DNA of 64,000 nucleotides from Amycolatopsis mediterranei (GCF_026017845.1 NZ_CP100416.1:7627326-7691325); one strand, 5' to 3'. Counted from the first letter of the stretch, positions 43,218 to 52,443 are shown. Numbers and translations: made by a program. Notes: generated from the letters alone by a model not told the origin.

Positions 43218-43931
43218 ATGAGCATCGCTCTCGTGGCCGGCGGCACTTCGGGCATCGGCCTGGCGACCGCGCGGCGGCTGCAGCGGCGGGGATACGACGT
43301 CCACGTCACCGGGCGCGGCAAGGAACGGCTCGACGACGTCGCTTCGAGCGATCCGGAGCTGACCGGGCACCAGGCCGACGGCGGCAACGCCACGGCGATG
43401 GCCGCGCTGGCCGCGTCGCTCGGGACGGTCGACGTGCTGGTGGTGAGCCTGTCCGGCGCCGAAGGCATGGGGCCGATCGATTCGCTGGACCTCGCCATGT
43501 TGCGGCGGGCGTTCGACGCGAAGTTCTGGGCGCACCTGGTGACGATCCAGGCGGTCCTGCCGCACCTGGCGGCGGACGGGTCGATCACGCTGCTCAGCGC
43601 GATCACGGCCCGGGCGGCGATGGCCGGCACGGCCGGGATCGGCGCGCTGAACGCGGCCATCGAAGCGCTGGTCAAGCCGCTGGCGGTCGAGCTGGCGCCG
43701 AGGCGGGTGAACGCGGTGTCGCCGGGAGTGGTCGACACGGCGTGGTGGAGCGGCTTCCCGGACGAGATGCGGGAGGGGTTCTTCGCGCAGACGGCGGCTT
43801 CGATCCCGGTGCGCCGCGTCGCGACGGCGGACGACGTGGCGGAGGTGGTGACGCTGGCGGCGACGAACCAGAACCTGACCGGCACGGTCCTGGAGGCCGA
43901 CGGCGGAGCCCGGCTGGTCTCGCTGGGCTGA
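43218..43931 (+). CDS. Atypical SDR-family oxidoreductase lacking the YxxxK dyad
   Basis: A 237-residue Rossmann protein with the SDR nucleotide motif VAGGTSGIGLATA (TGxxxGxG type) and the ending RVNAVSPGVVDTAWW. Where the catalytic Tyr-x-x-x-Lys should lie, the sequence reads TAGIGALNAAIEALVK, so both tyrosine and lysine are replaced (GIGALN). The upstream Ser is kept (TLLSAITARA). It may bind NAD(P) without classic dehydrogenase activity or use other residues. It is divergent from, and likely controlled by, the TetR gene. Confidence 0.87.
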   Translation: MSIALVAGGTSGIGLATARRLQRRGYDVHVTGRGKERLDDVASSDPELTGHQADGGNATAMAALAASLGTVDVLVVSLSGAEGMGPIDSLDLAMLRRAFDAKFWAHLVTIQAVLPHLAADGSITLLSAITARAAMAGTAGIGALNAAIEALVKPLAVELAPRRVNAVSPGVVDTAWWSGFPDEMREGFFAQTAASIPVRRVATADDVAEVVTLAATNQNLTGTVLEADGGARLVSLG

Positions 43932-44034
43932 GGCCTCACGGGTGATCGAAGGGAATCACGTGTGGCGGGACGGGCATCACCCGTGATTGAGGGGGCATCA
44001 CGTGTGATTGGAGGGGCATCACGTGTGATTGGCG
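43930..44034. repeat. 21-nt tandem repeat array B (between SDR and proB stops)
   Basis: Five consecutive units of exactly 21 nt at 43930, 43951, 43972, 43993 and 44014. The last two read GGGCATCACGTGTGATTGG plus two bases. A weaker sixth unit runs into the proB stop. The core is ATCACGYGTGAT. It fills the whole convergent gap. Confidence 0.85.
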
Positions 44035-44051
44035 GGTCGACACGGGCGGGG

Positions 44052-45161
44052 TCAGCGGCGGAGGGGGACGAGGTCGTCGGCGTGGACGACCTCGCGGCGT
44101 TGTTCGGCCGGGAGCTCGGGGGTTGAACGGCCGATCAGGTCCGGGAGCTCCGTCGCGTCGAAGGCCACCACTCCGCGGGCCACCGGGCGGTCCTTGGCGT
44201 CCACCAGGTCGACCACGTCGCCCGCCTGGAATTCGCCGTCCACGCCCGTGATGCCCGCGGCCAGGAGGGACCGGCGGCGGCGGACCACCGCCGTCACCGC
44301 GCCGTCGTCGAGGCGGAGCTTGCCCGTGGTGTCCGCCGCGTAGCCCAGCCAGAACCTGCGGGCCGACAGGCGCGTGTCCGCCGGGGCGAAAGCTGTGCCC
44401 GGGGAAGCGGAAGTCAACGCCGCCGAGGCTTCCGAAGCCGCCGCCAACAGCACCGGGATGCCCGCTCCCGCCGCGGTGCGGGCGGCCGCGAGCTTGGAGA
44501 CCATGCCGCCCGTGCCCAGGCCGGAGCTGGACATGCCGACCGAGATTCCGTCCACATCGGACTCGGACAGGACCTCCGTCAGCTTGCGGGTCGCGCCGCC
44601 GCGGGGGTCGCCGTCGTACAGGCCGTCCACATCGGACAGCAGGATCAGCGCGTCGGCGCCGATCAGGTGGGCCACCAGGGCCGCCAGGCGGTCGTTGTCG
44701 CCGAAGCGGATTTCCTCGGTCGCCACCGTGTCGTTCTCGTTGACGACCGGGACCGCGCCGAGCGCCAGCAGCCGCGAAAACGTCCGCTGCGCGTTGCGGT
44801 AGTGCGAGCGGCGGACGACGTCGTCGGAGGTCAGCAGCACCTGCCCGACCGTCAGCGAGTACCGCCCGAACGACTCGGCGTACGCGTGCGCCAGCGCCAG
44901 CTGCCCGACGCTCGCCGCCGCCTGCTGGGTGGCGAGGTCACGCGGCCGCTTGCCCAGCGAGAGCGGGGCCAGGCCGGCCCCGATCGCGCCCGAGGACACC
45001 AGCACGATCTGCGTTTCCCGGGCGACGCGCTCGGCGATCGCGTCGACCAGCGCGTCCAGCCGGGCGGCGTCGAGCCCGCTGCCCGCGCTGGTCAGCGCCG
45101 ACGAGCCGACCTTGACCACCAGCCGCCGCGCGGCAGCGATGGCTTCGCGCGTGCCGCTCAC
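44052..45161 (-). CDS. proB: Glutamate 5-kinase
   Basis: First enzyme of proline synthesis, phosphorylating glutamate. The 369-residue protein has an amino-acid-kinase domain (RLVVKVGSSALTS near the start; IVLVSSGAIGAG; VPVVNENDTV; GTGGMVSKLAAARTA) and a C-terminal PUA domain (~275-365). The GTG start at 45161 overlaps the obgE stop by 4 nt. The order rplU-rpmA-obgE-proB is conserved in actinobacteria. It converges on the SDR gene across repeat array B. Confidence 0.96.
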   Translation of the reverse strand: MSGTREAIAAARRLVVKVGSSALTSAGSGLDAARLDALVDAIAERVARETQIVLVSSGAIGAGLAPLSLGKRPRDLATQQAAASVGQLALAHAYAESFGRYSLTVGQVLLTSDDVVRRSHYRNAQRTFSRLLALGAVPVVNENDTVATEEIRFGDNDRLAALVAHLIGADALILLSDVDGLYDGDPRGGATRKLTEVLSESDVDGISVGMSSSGLGTGGMVSKLAAARTAAGAGIPVLLAAASEASAALTSASPGTAFAPADTRLSARRFWLGYAADTTGKLRLDDGAVTAVVRRRRSLLAAGITGVDGEFQAGDVVDLVDAKDRPVARGVVAFDATELPDLIGRSTPELPAEQRREVVHADDLVPLRR

Positions 45162-46615
45162 TCCTCGACGTCCAGGGCGTCCTCGAACTCGTCCGAGCCC
45201 GCCCGCCGGATCCGGCGGGCTTCCTTGCGCTCGGTGGCGCCGGGCCGGTCGATGCGCTCCAGCCGGACGTCGGTGCCGCGCCCGGACAGGTGCATCGCGA
45301 CGCTCGGCGTCGACGGCTCCCATTCGAACTGGACGTCGCCGACCGTGACGGGACTGCCGGGCCGCGCGCCGAGCTTCGCCAGCTTGTCCTCGACGCCGAG
45401 CCGGTTGAGCCGGTCGGCGAGGTAGCCGACGGCCTCGTCGTTGCCGAAGTCGGTCTGGCGGATCCACCGCTCCGGGCGAGCGCCGCGCACGATGAACGCG
45501 CCCTCTTCCTCGGGGTCGACCTCGACGGTGAAGCCGGAGTCGTCGACGGCCAGCGGCCGCAGCACGATCTTCTCCGGCTCCAGCACCGGCTCCGCCTCGC
45601 GGTTCTGCTCGACGATCGCCGCGAGCGCGAAGGTCAGCTCCCGCAGGCCCTTGCGGGACGCCGTCGAGACGGCGAACACCTTGAGGCCGCGGGCTTCGAA
45701 GTCCGGGCGGACGAACTCGGCGAGCTCGGCGGCCTCGGGGACGTCGATCTTGTTGAGCACGACCACCCGCGGACGCTCTTCGAGCTTCCCGCCGAGACTC
45801 GGCGTGTACTTCGCCAGCTCCGCCTCGAGAGCGTCCACATCGGACAGCGGGTCGCGGCCCGGCTCCAGCGTCGCGCAGTCGACGACGTGCACCAGCACCG
45901 CGCAGCGCTCGATGTGGCGGAGGAAGTCCAGGCCCAGGCCCTTGCCCTCGGACGCGCCGGGGATGAGGCCGGGCACGTCGGCCATCGTGAACACCGTGTC
46001 GCCGCCGGTGATGACGCCGAGGTTCGGCACCAGCGTGGTGAACGGGTAGTCGGCGATCTTCGGCTTGGCCGCGGACAGCACCGAGATCAGCGACGACTTG
46101 CCGGCGGACGGGAACCCCAGCAGGCCGACGTCGGCGACCGACCGCAGCTCCAGCACGAGGTTACGGGTCTCGCCGGGCTCACCCAGCAGCGCGAAGCCGG
46201 GCGCCTTGCGGGCCTTCGACGACAGCGCCGCGTTGCCGAGGCCACCGCGGCCGCCCTGGGCGGCGACGAACGTGGTGCCGGGGCCGATCAGGTCGGCGAC
46301 CATCTCGCCGTCTTCGGTGAACACGACGGTGCCGGACGGCACCTTCATCACCAGCGTCTCCCCCGCCGCGCCCGCGCGGTTGCCGCCCTGGCCCATCTTG
46401 CCGCTGCCGGCCTTGGCGTGCGGGCGGAAGTGGAAGTCGAGCAGGGTGTGCACGTTCGGGTCGACGACCAGCAGGACGTCGCCGCCGTTGCCGCCGTTGC
46501 CGCCGTCCGGGCCGCCGAGTGGCTTGAACTTCTCGCGGTGCACCGAGGCGCAGCCGTTCCCACCGTCACCTGCGGTCAGGTGGATCACCGCACGGTCCAC
46601 GAACCGGGACGCCAT
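45158..46615 (-). CDS. obgE: GTPase ObgE/CgtA
   Basis: Ribosome-assembly and stress GTPase. The 485-residue protein has the glycine-rich Obg fold (1-~158, with GGDGGNGCASVHREKFKPLGGPDGGNGGNGGDV), the G domain (P-loop GFPSAGKSS, DVPGLI, NKID) and the OCT domain (~345-430), then a charged C-terminal tail. The ATG is at 46615. An intrinsic terminator in the 104-nt gap after rpmA suggests that only part of the ribosomal-protein transcript continues into obgE. Confidence 0.97.
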   Translation of the reverse strand: MASRFVDRAVIHLTAGDGGNGCASVHREKFKPLGGPDGGNGGNGGDVLLVVDPNVHTLLDFHFRPHAKAGSGKMGQGGNRAGAAGETLVMKVPSGTVVFTEDGEMVADLIGPGTTFVAAQGGRGGLGNAALSSKARKAPGFALLGEPGETRNLVLELRSVADVGLLGFPSAGKSSLISVLSAAKPKIADYPFTTLVPNLGVITGGDTVFTMADVPGLIPGASEGKGLGLDFLRHIERCAVLVHVVDCATLEPGRDPLSDVDALEAELAKYTPSLGGKLEERPRVVVLNKIDVPEAAELAEFVRPDFEARGLKVFAVSTASRKGLRELTFALAAIVEQNREAEPVLEPEKIVLRPLAVDDSGFTVEVDPEEEGAFIVRGARPERWIRQTDFGNDEAVGYLADRLNRLGVEDKLAKLGARPGSPVTVGDVQFEWEPSTPSVAMHLSGRGTDVRLERIDRPGATERKEARRIRRAGSDEFEDALDVEE

Positions 46616-46650
46616 GACTTGCCTCTTTCACCTGCGGAAGATCGGACACA

Positions 46651-46696
46651 AAAAGAAACGAGGGGTGGCACCGGATATTCCGGCCCCACCCCTCGT
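46651..46696 (-). terminator. Intrinsic terminator between rpmA and obgE
   Basis: On the minus strand CGAGGGGTGG and CCACCCCTCG form a 10-bp stem with a second small stem (GCCGGAATATCCGG) in the loop, followed by TTTCTTTTT. One of few U-tract terminators here; it probably attenuates read-through from rplU-rpmA. Confidence 0.85.
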
Positions 46697-46719
46697 CAGA
46701 GGTCTAGAAAGAAGCCGAA

Positions 46720-46980
46720 TCAGGCTTCTACTGGCACGACGATGTTGACCGTCTTGCGGCCACGCTTCTCGCCGAACTGGACCGCACCGGTGGCCAGCGC
46801 GAACAGCGTGTCGTCGCCGCCGCGGCCGACGTTGACGCCGGGGTGGAACTTGGTGCCGCGCTGGCGGATCAGGATCTCGCCGGCGTTGACCTGCTGGCCG
46901 CCGAAGCGCTTGACGCCGAGGCGCTGCGCGTTCGAGTCACGACCGTTGCGGGAGCTGGACGCACCCTTCTTGTGAGCCAT
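46720..46980 (-). CDS. rpmA: 50S ribosomal protein L27
   Basis: An 86-residue protein near the peptidyl-transferase centre. The N-terminal AHKKGASSSRNGRDSNAQRLGVKRFGGQ is diagnostic. There is no firmicute-type N-terminal extension, as expected in actinobacteria. The ATG is at 46980. It follows rplU by 43 nt, and the stop is followed by the terminator at 46651-46696. Confidence 0.98.
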   Translation of the reverse strand: MAHKKGASSSRNGRDSNAQRLGVKRFGGQQVNAGEILIRQRGTKFHPGVNVGRGGDDTLFALATGAVQFGEKRGRKTVNIVVPVEA

Positions 46981-47023
46981 AGCTCAGTCCTCTTTCTGAA
47001 CGAACGAAGATCCGGAGAAGCCC

Positions 47024-47353
47024 TTACAGGGAGATGGCGGTGACCTCGACGCGGGTCAGCTTCTGCCGGTGACCCTGGCGCTTGTGGTAGCCCGTCTTGT
47101 TCTTGAACTTGTGGATCCGGATCTTCGGACCCTTGGTCTGCTCGACGACCTTGCCGGTGACCGAGACCTTCGCCAGCGCGTCGGCGTCCGTGGTGACATC
47201 GCCACCGTCGACGTACAAAACGGCGGGGAGGATGTGCTCGGTGCCCGGCTCGCCCTCGAGCTTCTCGACCTCGACGACGTCGCCGACGGCCACCTTGTAC
47301 TGCTTGCCGCCGGTCTTGACGATCGCGTACGCCGACACGGAAGTCTCCTGCAT
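47024..47353 (-). CDS. rplU: 50S ribosomal protein L21
   Basis: A 109-residue 23S-rRNA-binding protein with the start YAIVKTGGKQYKVAVGDVVEVEKL and the diagnostic end KIRIHKFKNKTGYHKRQGHRQKLTRVEVTAI. The chosen ATG adds a short METSVS-type extension (MQETSVS); an internal start is possible but unsupported. First gene of rplU-rpmA(-obgE-proB). The 148 nt upstream holds the rne terminator and presumably the rplU promoter. Confidence 0.98.
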   Translation of the reverse strand: MQETSVSAYAIVKTGGKQYKVAVGDVVEVEKLEGEPGTEHILPAVLYVDGGDVTTDADALAKVSVTGKVVEQTKGPKIRIHKFKNKTGYHKRQGHRQKLTRVEVTAISL

Positions 47354-47466
47354 TACTCGACAATGGGTGGGGGCCCGCGCGATCGGCCCGCCTGATGGAA
47401 CGGCGGTCCTGGACTCGCGCAGCGACCTGCTCTGGTGGCAGGCCGTACTACAGGTTACGTGGGGTG

Positions 47467-47488
47467 CCCCGGTGCGTTACCACCGGGG
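47467..47488 (-). terminator. Hairpin after rne
   Basis: CCCCGGTG (47467-47474) and CACCGGGG (47481-47488) form a perfect 8-bp stem with a 6-nt loop, 14 nt past the rne stop on the minus strand. Confidence 0.65.
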
Positions 47489-47501
47489 TCCCCCTAGTCG
47501 T

Positions 47502-50444
47502 TCACTTGCTCTGGTCGGAGGCGTGCACCGGCGGCCCCGCCGGCCGCGACGCCGCCCGGCGCGGACGGCGCCGGGTGGAGCGGCCGGCCGGTTCGGGCAC
47601 GTTGACCTCGGGGTCGGCGACCGGCTCGGTCACCGGCTCCTCGGCCGGCTCCGGGGCCGAGGACTGCTCGACCTCGGGTTCCTCGTCCTGCGGCACCGGC
47701 ACCTCGTCCGCCTCGGTGGTCACCGGGATGCCGGCGACCTCCTGGGCGGGCTCGGCGGGCGGCTCGGCCGCCACCGGCGTCTCGTCGGCCTCCGTGGTCG
47801 CCGGGACGTCCGCGATCTCCCTGGCCGGCTCCGGGGCGGGCCCGTTGCCGTTCAGCGCGCCGTGGTCGTGCTCCTTGGCGGCCTTCGAGGCGTTCGCCAT
47901 CGCCGCCACCGCGGACGCGATCGACTCGCGCTGCTCCGGCGACGGAACGGCGTGGACCTCGGCCTTGGCGGCTTCGGCCGCCGCCTCCTTGGCGGCTTCC
48001 TCGCTCTTGCCGCGGCCCCGCGACCGGCGGGAGCTCTTCTCCCCGCCGCCGCTGTTGCCACCGTTGTTGCCGCCGCCGTTGCCGTTCCCGCCGGGGGACT
48101 GCGTCGCGTTGCCGGCGGTGCGCTGCACCTCGGTCGAGACGAGCACGCCCCGGCCCTTGCAGTGCTCGCACGGCGTCGAGAACGCCTCCAGCAGGCCGGT
48201 GCCGATCTTCTTGCGGGTCATCTGCACCAGGCCGAGCGAGGTCACCTCGGCGACCTGGTGACGCGTGCGGTCGCGGCCGAGGCATTCGGTCAGGCGGCGC
48301 AGCACCAGCTCGCGGTTGGACTCGAGCACCATGTCGATGAAGTCGATGACGATGATGCCGCCGATGTCCCGCAGCCGGAGCTGGCGGACGATCTCCTCCG
48401 CCGACTCCAGGTTGTTGCGGGTCACCGTCTCCTCGAGGTTGCCACCCGATCCGGTGAACTTGCCGGTGTTGACGTCGATCACCGTCATCGCCTCGGTGCG
48501 GTCGATGACCAGGTAACCGCCGCTGGGCAGCCAGACCTTCCGGTCGAGGGCCTTGGTGATCTGCTCGTCGATCCGGTGGTCGGCGAACGCGTCGCCGGTG
48601 CCGGTGTAGCGCCGGAGGCGCTCGGTGAGCTCCGGGGCGACGTGGCTGACGTAGCCGTTGATCGTCTCCCAGGACCGGTTGCCCTGGATCTCCAGCTTGG
48701 TGAAGTCCTCGGTGAAGAGGTCACGCACGACCTTGACCAGCAGGTCCGGCTCTTCGTAGAGCATGGTCGGCGCGCCGCCCTTCTTGCCGGAACCGGCGGC
48801 GGCCTTCTCCTTGATGACGTCCCACTGCGCCTTCAGGCGGTCGACGTCGCGGCCCAGCTCCTCCTCGCCGATGCCCTCGGAGGCGGTGCGGATGATGACA
48901 CCCGCGTCCTCCGGGACGATCCGCTTGAGGATGTCCTTGAGCCGGCGGCGCTCGTTCTCCGGCAGCTTGCGGGAGATGCCGGTGGCACCGCCCGCGGGCA
49001 CGTAGACGAGGAAGCGGCCGGGCAGCGAGATCTGCGTGGTCAGCCGGGCGCCCTTGTGCCCGACCGGGTCCTTCGTGACCTGGACCAGCACCGAGTCGCC
49101 GGTGGACAGCGCCTGCTCGATCTTGCGGGCCTTGCCCTCCAGGCCGGCGGCGTCCCAGTCGACCTCACCGGCGTACAGCACGGCGTTGCGGCCGCGGCCG
49201 ATGTCGATGAACGCGGCCTCCATGCTCGGCAGCACGTTCTGGACGCGGCCGAGGTAGACGTTGCCGACGATCGAGCCGGAGCCCGACTGCGTCACGAAGT
49301 GCTCGACGAGGACGCCGTCCTCCAGCACCGCGATCTGGGTGGAGTCGCCGTGCTCGGCGACGACCATCGTGCGCTCGACCGACTCGCGCCGGGCGAGGAA
49401 CTCGGCCTCGGACAGGATCGGGGCGCGGCGGCGGCCCGCCTCGCGGCCGTCACGGCGGCGCTGGCGCTTGGCTTCCAGCCGGGTCGACCCGCGGACGCTG
49501 CGCACCTCGTCGCGCGCCGGGCGCTCGCGCTCGGCCTGCTCGGCCTTGGCCTGACGGACGTGCGTGACCGTGTTCGGCGGGTCGTCGGTGCCGGTGGCCT
49601 CGGCGTCTTCGCCGTCCGAGCCCTTGCGGCGGCGACGGCGGCGGCGACGGCGGGTGCCGCCTTCGCCCTCGTCGGCGTCGCTATCCGACTCCGAAGACGA
49701 CTCCGCGGCGTCCTCGGCCTCTTCGGTGTCCGCTTCGGGCTTTTCGTCGCCGTTGCGGCCCTTGCGGCGGGGCTGCTGCTCTTCGACCTGGTCGTCGTCG
49801 GTTTCGGCGGTCTCGTCGCCGCCCTCGGCGCCCTTGCCCCGGCCACGGCCACGACGGCCCCGGCGACGGCGACGGCGGCTGCCGGCGTCGTCGTCTTCGT
49901 CGGCACCGGAGTCGGCGCCCGGCGTGGTGTCTTCGGTCTCTTCCTCGGCGACCTCGGGCTCGGGCCGCGACGGCGGCTCCGCGAACGGGTCGGCCGGCTT
50001 GCGGGCCGGCTTGGCCGCGGGCTCCGGCGGCTCCGGCGGCAGGAAGACCGGCGACGGCGCGGCGAAGACCGGCAGGTGGGCGCGGGTCTTCTGGCGCGGC
50101 CGCGGCTTCTCGGCCTCGACGACCGGCACCTCGGGCGCCGGGGAGCGGGTCTCGGCGGGCGGCCGGACCTCCTGGGGCTCCGGCTCGGCCGGCGTGTCTT
50201 CGGCCTCACCGGGCGCGAAGGCCTCGGCCACCTTGAGCGCCACGTCCCTGGTCACGCTCGACTGCGCGCTGCGCACGCTTTCGCCCAGCTCGGCGAGCTT
50301 GGCGAGGACGTCCCGGCTGTGCGACTCCAGCAGCTTGGCCAGCGCGTGCACCCGGATCCGGGGCGGCAGGTCGGCCAGCGGGCCGCCCGTGGGTGTGGCG
50401 GGATTCCCGCCGGTGTGCTCGGCGGGTGTTTCCGCGTTCGACAT
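47502..50444 (-). CDS. rne: Ribonuclease E/G
   Basis: Endoribonuclease of mRNA decay and rRNA maturation. The 980-residue protein has a long disordered N-terminal arm (1-~350) with alternating acidic and Arg-rich blocks (RRRRRRGRRGRGRG and a second run near 285), the S1-containing catalytic core (~370-790, with GNVYLGRVQNVLPSMEAAFIDIG and the metal site VIDVNTGKFTGSGG), the zinc-link CEHCKGRG, and an acidic Pro/Glu C-terminal arm. The catalytic core in the middle flanked by two arms is the actinobacterial layout. The ATG at 50444 is backed by GGAGGAG; the longer frame to 50582 is not needed. Confidence 0.95.
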   Translation of the reverse strand: MSNAETPAEHTGGNPATPTGGPLADLPPRIRVHALAKLLESHSRDVLAKLAELGESVRSAQSSVTRDVALKVAEAFAPGEAEDTPAEPEPQEVRPPAETRSPAPEVPVVEAEKPRPRQKTRAHLPVFAAPSPVFLPPEPPEPAAKPARKPADPFAEPPSRPEPEVAEEETEDTTPGADSGADEDDDAGSRRRRRRGRRGRGRGKGAEGGDETAETDDDQVEEQQPRRKGRNGDEKPEADTEEAEDAAESSSESDSDADEGEGGTRRRRRRRRRKGSDGEDAEATGTDDPPNTVTHVRQAKAEQAERERPARDEVRSVRGSTRLEAKRQRRRDGREAGRRRAPILSEAEFLARRESVERTMVVAEHGDSTQIAVLEDGVLVEHFVTQSGSGSIVGNVYLGRVQNVLPSMEAAFIDIGRGRNAVLYAGEVDWDAAGLEGKARKIEQALSTGDSVLVQVTKDPVGHKGARLTTQISLPGRFLVYVPAGGATGISRKLPENERRRLKDILKRIVPEDAGVIIRTASEGIGEEELGRDVDRLKAQWDVIKEKAAAGSGKKGGAPTMLYEEPDLLVKVVRDLFTEDFTKLEIQGNRSWETINGYVSHVAPELTERLRRYTGTGDAFADHRIDEQITKALDRKVWLPSGGYLVIDRTEAMTVIDVNTGKFTGSGGNLEETVTRNNLESAEEIVRQLRLRDIGGIIVIDFIDMVLESNRELVLRRLTECLGRDRTRHQVAEVTSLGLVQMTRKKIGTGLLEAFSTPCEHCKGRGVLVSTEVQRTAGNATQSPGGNGNGGGNNGGNSGGGEKSSRRSRGRGKSEEAAKEAAAEAAKAEVHAVPSPEQRESIASAVAAMANASKAAKEHDHGALNGNGPAPEPAREIADVPATTEADETPVAAEPPAEPAQEVAGIPVTTEADEVPVPQDEEPEVEQSSAPEPAEEPVTEPVADPEVNVPEPAGRSTRRRPRRAASRPAGPPVHASDQSK

Positions 50445-50991
50445 ATGTCTCCTCCGCCCCCGGGCGCGTCTGCCGATTCGCACCGGCAGGGACGCGGCCG
50501 CGCAGGGGCCCCTTTCTGTTCGTTCCGCCGTGGTGGTCACCAGCGGCGGGAATCCTGGCCCGACAACCGGGCGCCGCACCACCGCTTCCGGTGGGACGCA
50601 ACCCGGTCAAAGGTCTGCTCGGCGGCGTGCGCAAGGCATCCGCGGCCCCCGGGCCGCCCGCCACGTCGTCCAGCCGCCCGGTTCGCGGGCGGCGACGCGC
50701 GTTGCAGGAGTTCACGCACATCACCGGGCCACAACGCCGCAGGCAGCACCTCTCACATGCGCCCCGCGGCCCAGCGGCCACCCCGAGTATCCCACACCGG
50801 GTGACTGCTCCGGTGTACTCGGTACCTCCGGCAGGCACCCGGGCGCGCCGTACCGCTCCCCCACCCGCCCCACGGCGGGGGGAACTTCGCCGCAGCGCTT
50901 GTCCACCGGCCACCGGGTGGCTACGGTGCGGCTCGGGGTGACCGGGATCTCGCGCCGGTACCCGCGGTTCCTGCATCCGGTGGGAGGTCCG
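50445..50991. other. 547-nt intergenic region without a supported gene
   Basis: Lies between the divergent rne and subtilisin starts. It presumably holds both promoters and the long 5' leader common for rne. Open frames here (for example 50393-50941 on the plus strand) show no recognisable protein. No terminator or clear operator seen. Confidence 0.5.
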
Positions 50992-52419
50992 GTGTCCCTG
51001 CTGGCGCGGCCGCTGCGAGCGGCCGTGTGCACCGTCCTGGTGCTTTCGGGATGCGTCACCGCCGGTCCGGCGGCGGCCGGTGATTCCGGCTGCGCCCAGG
51101 GCCGGGCCCTGCGCTACGTCGTCACCTTCGACCGCGGCACCACCGAGGCCGCGGCCCGGTCGGAGATCGACGGCGCCTGCGGAGCCACCACCGTCTTCTA
51201 CCCGCAGATCGCCGTCGCCGTCGCCACCTCGGGCGACCCGGGCTTCGGCGGCCGGATCGGGCTCGACCGGGCGTTCAGCGCGCAGGCCGAGCGGCTGGCC
51301 GCGCAACGCGTCACCGAGGTCAAGCCACAGCCCTCGCGGCCGGAATTGCCCGCGACCGATCCCGCGAAGGTGCCGGCCGCGGACCTGAGCGAACAGCAGT
51401 GGGACATGCGGATGATCGGCGCGGACCGTTCGCACGGCGCTTCGGAGGGCTCCCGGGACGTCGTCGTCGGCGTGCTCGACTCCGGGATCGACCCGGACCA
51501 CCCGGAGCTGAGCGACGCCGTCGACCGCGACGACTCCGCCGGCTGCCTGACCGGGGCACCCGACCGGTCGCCGTCGGCGTGGGCGCCGACGACCTCGGTG
51601 CACGGCACGCACGTGGCGGGGATCATCGCGGCGGCCGGCGACGGGCGCGGCGTGACGGGTGTGGCGCCCGGGGTGCGGGTGGCGTCGGTGAAGGTGATCG
51701 ACGACCGCGGGTACGCCGACCCGGAAGCCGCGGTCTGCGGCCTGATGTGGGCGGCCGCCCGGCACATGCGGGTGACGAACAGCAGCTTCTTCGTCAACCC
51801 GTGGTCACTGTCGTGCATCCGCGGCCACGACCGCGGCGTGGTGCACGAGGTGCTGGCCCGCGCGGTGGAGTACAGCACGTCGGCGGGGACGTTGAACGTG
51901 GCGGCGGCGACCAACGAGGCGGTGGACCTGACGCCGTCGGCGCGGTCGGGGGCGCGCGGGGCGAGCAGCGGGTGTGAAGCCCTGCCGGCCGGGCTGCGTG
52001 ACGTCGTCGCGGTGTCGGCCGTCGGCGCGGACCGGGTGAAGGCGGGGTACAGCTCGTACGGCCTGGGCGTGATCGACGTCACGGCGCCGGGCGGGGAGAC
52101 GGGCGACTGCGTGCTGTCGGCGGTGCCGGGCGGGTACGCGCCGCTGTGCGGGACGTCGATGGCGGCCCCGCACGTCACCGGCGTGCTGGCGTTGCTGGCG
52201 TCCGCCGCGCCGGAGGCCCGGCCGCGGCAGCTGCGCCGGACGTTGGAGGCGGAGGCGCTGCCGATGCCGTGCCCGGCCGACTACGACCTGACCGGGGACG
52301 GGCTCCAGGACGCTTACTGCGCCGGGTACGAGGGGTACAACGGGTTCTACGGACACGGGATGGTCCAGGTTCCGGCCCGTGCCGCGGTGCCGGACGGGCG
52401 GCCCGACCAGGCGCGATGA
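50992..52419 (+). CDS. Secreted S8 (subtilisin-like) serine protease, possible lipoprotein
   Basis: A 475-residue exported protease. The N-terminus (residues 1-29) is a signal peptide with a lipobox-like VLSGC (Cys 21), so it may be lipid-anchored. An inhibitor-I9-like propeptide follows (~40-110, ALRYVVTFDRGTTEAAA). The S8 domain (~130-450) holds the full triad: Asp in VGVLDSGIDPDHPE, His in HGTHVAGII, Ser in GTSMAAPHVTG. Extra cysteines (CLTG, CGLM, CIRG, CEAL, CVLS, CGTS) suggest disulfides. The GTG start is backed by GGGAGG. It converges on the ABC permease across repeat array C. Confidence 0.92.
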   Translation: MSLLARPLRAAVCTVLVLSGCVTAGPAAAGDSGCAQGRALRYVVTFDRGTTEAAARSEIDGACGATTVFYPQIAVAVATSGDPGFGGRIGLDRAFSAQAERLAAQRVTEVKPQPSRPELPATDPAKVPAADLSEQQWDMRMIGADRSHGASEGSRDVVVGVLDSGIDPDHPELSDAVDRDDSAGCLTGAPDRSPSAWAPTTSVHGTHVAGIIAAAGDGRGVTGVAPGVRVASVKVIDDRGYADPEAAVCGLMWAAARHMRVTNSSFFVNPWSLSCIRGHDRGVVHEVLARAVEYSTSAGTLNVAAATNEAVDLTPSARSGARGASSGCEALPAGLRDVVAVSAVGADRVKAGYSSYGLGVIDVTAPGGETGDCVLSAVPGGYAPLCGTSMAAPHVTGVLALLASAAPEARPRQLRRTLEAEALPMPCPADYDLTGDGLQDAYCAGYEGYNGFYGHGMVQVPARAAVPDGRPDQAR

Positions 52420-52443
52420 CCCCCGGCGGCCCGGGCGCGAAAA

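Noticed and set aside
43930..44034. CRISPR array
   Set aside because: Repeats of 21 nt follow each other with no unique spacers, and no cas genes are present; a tandem repeat, not a CRISPR.
47097..50804. 1235-codon open frame on the plus strand
   Set aside because: Antisense to rplU and rne, whose protein signatures are unmistakable on the minus strand.
50393..50941. 182-codon plus-strand open frame in the rne/subtilisin gap
   Set aside because: Begins antisense to rne, product is Arg/Pro/Ala low complexity, no ribosome site.
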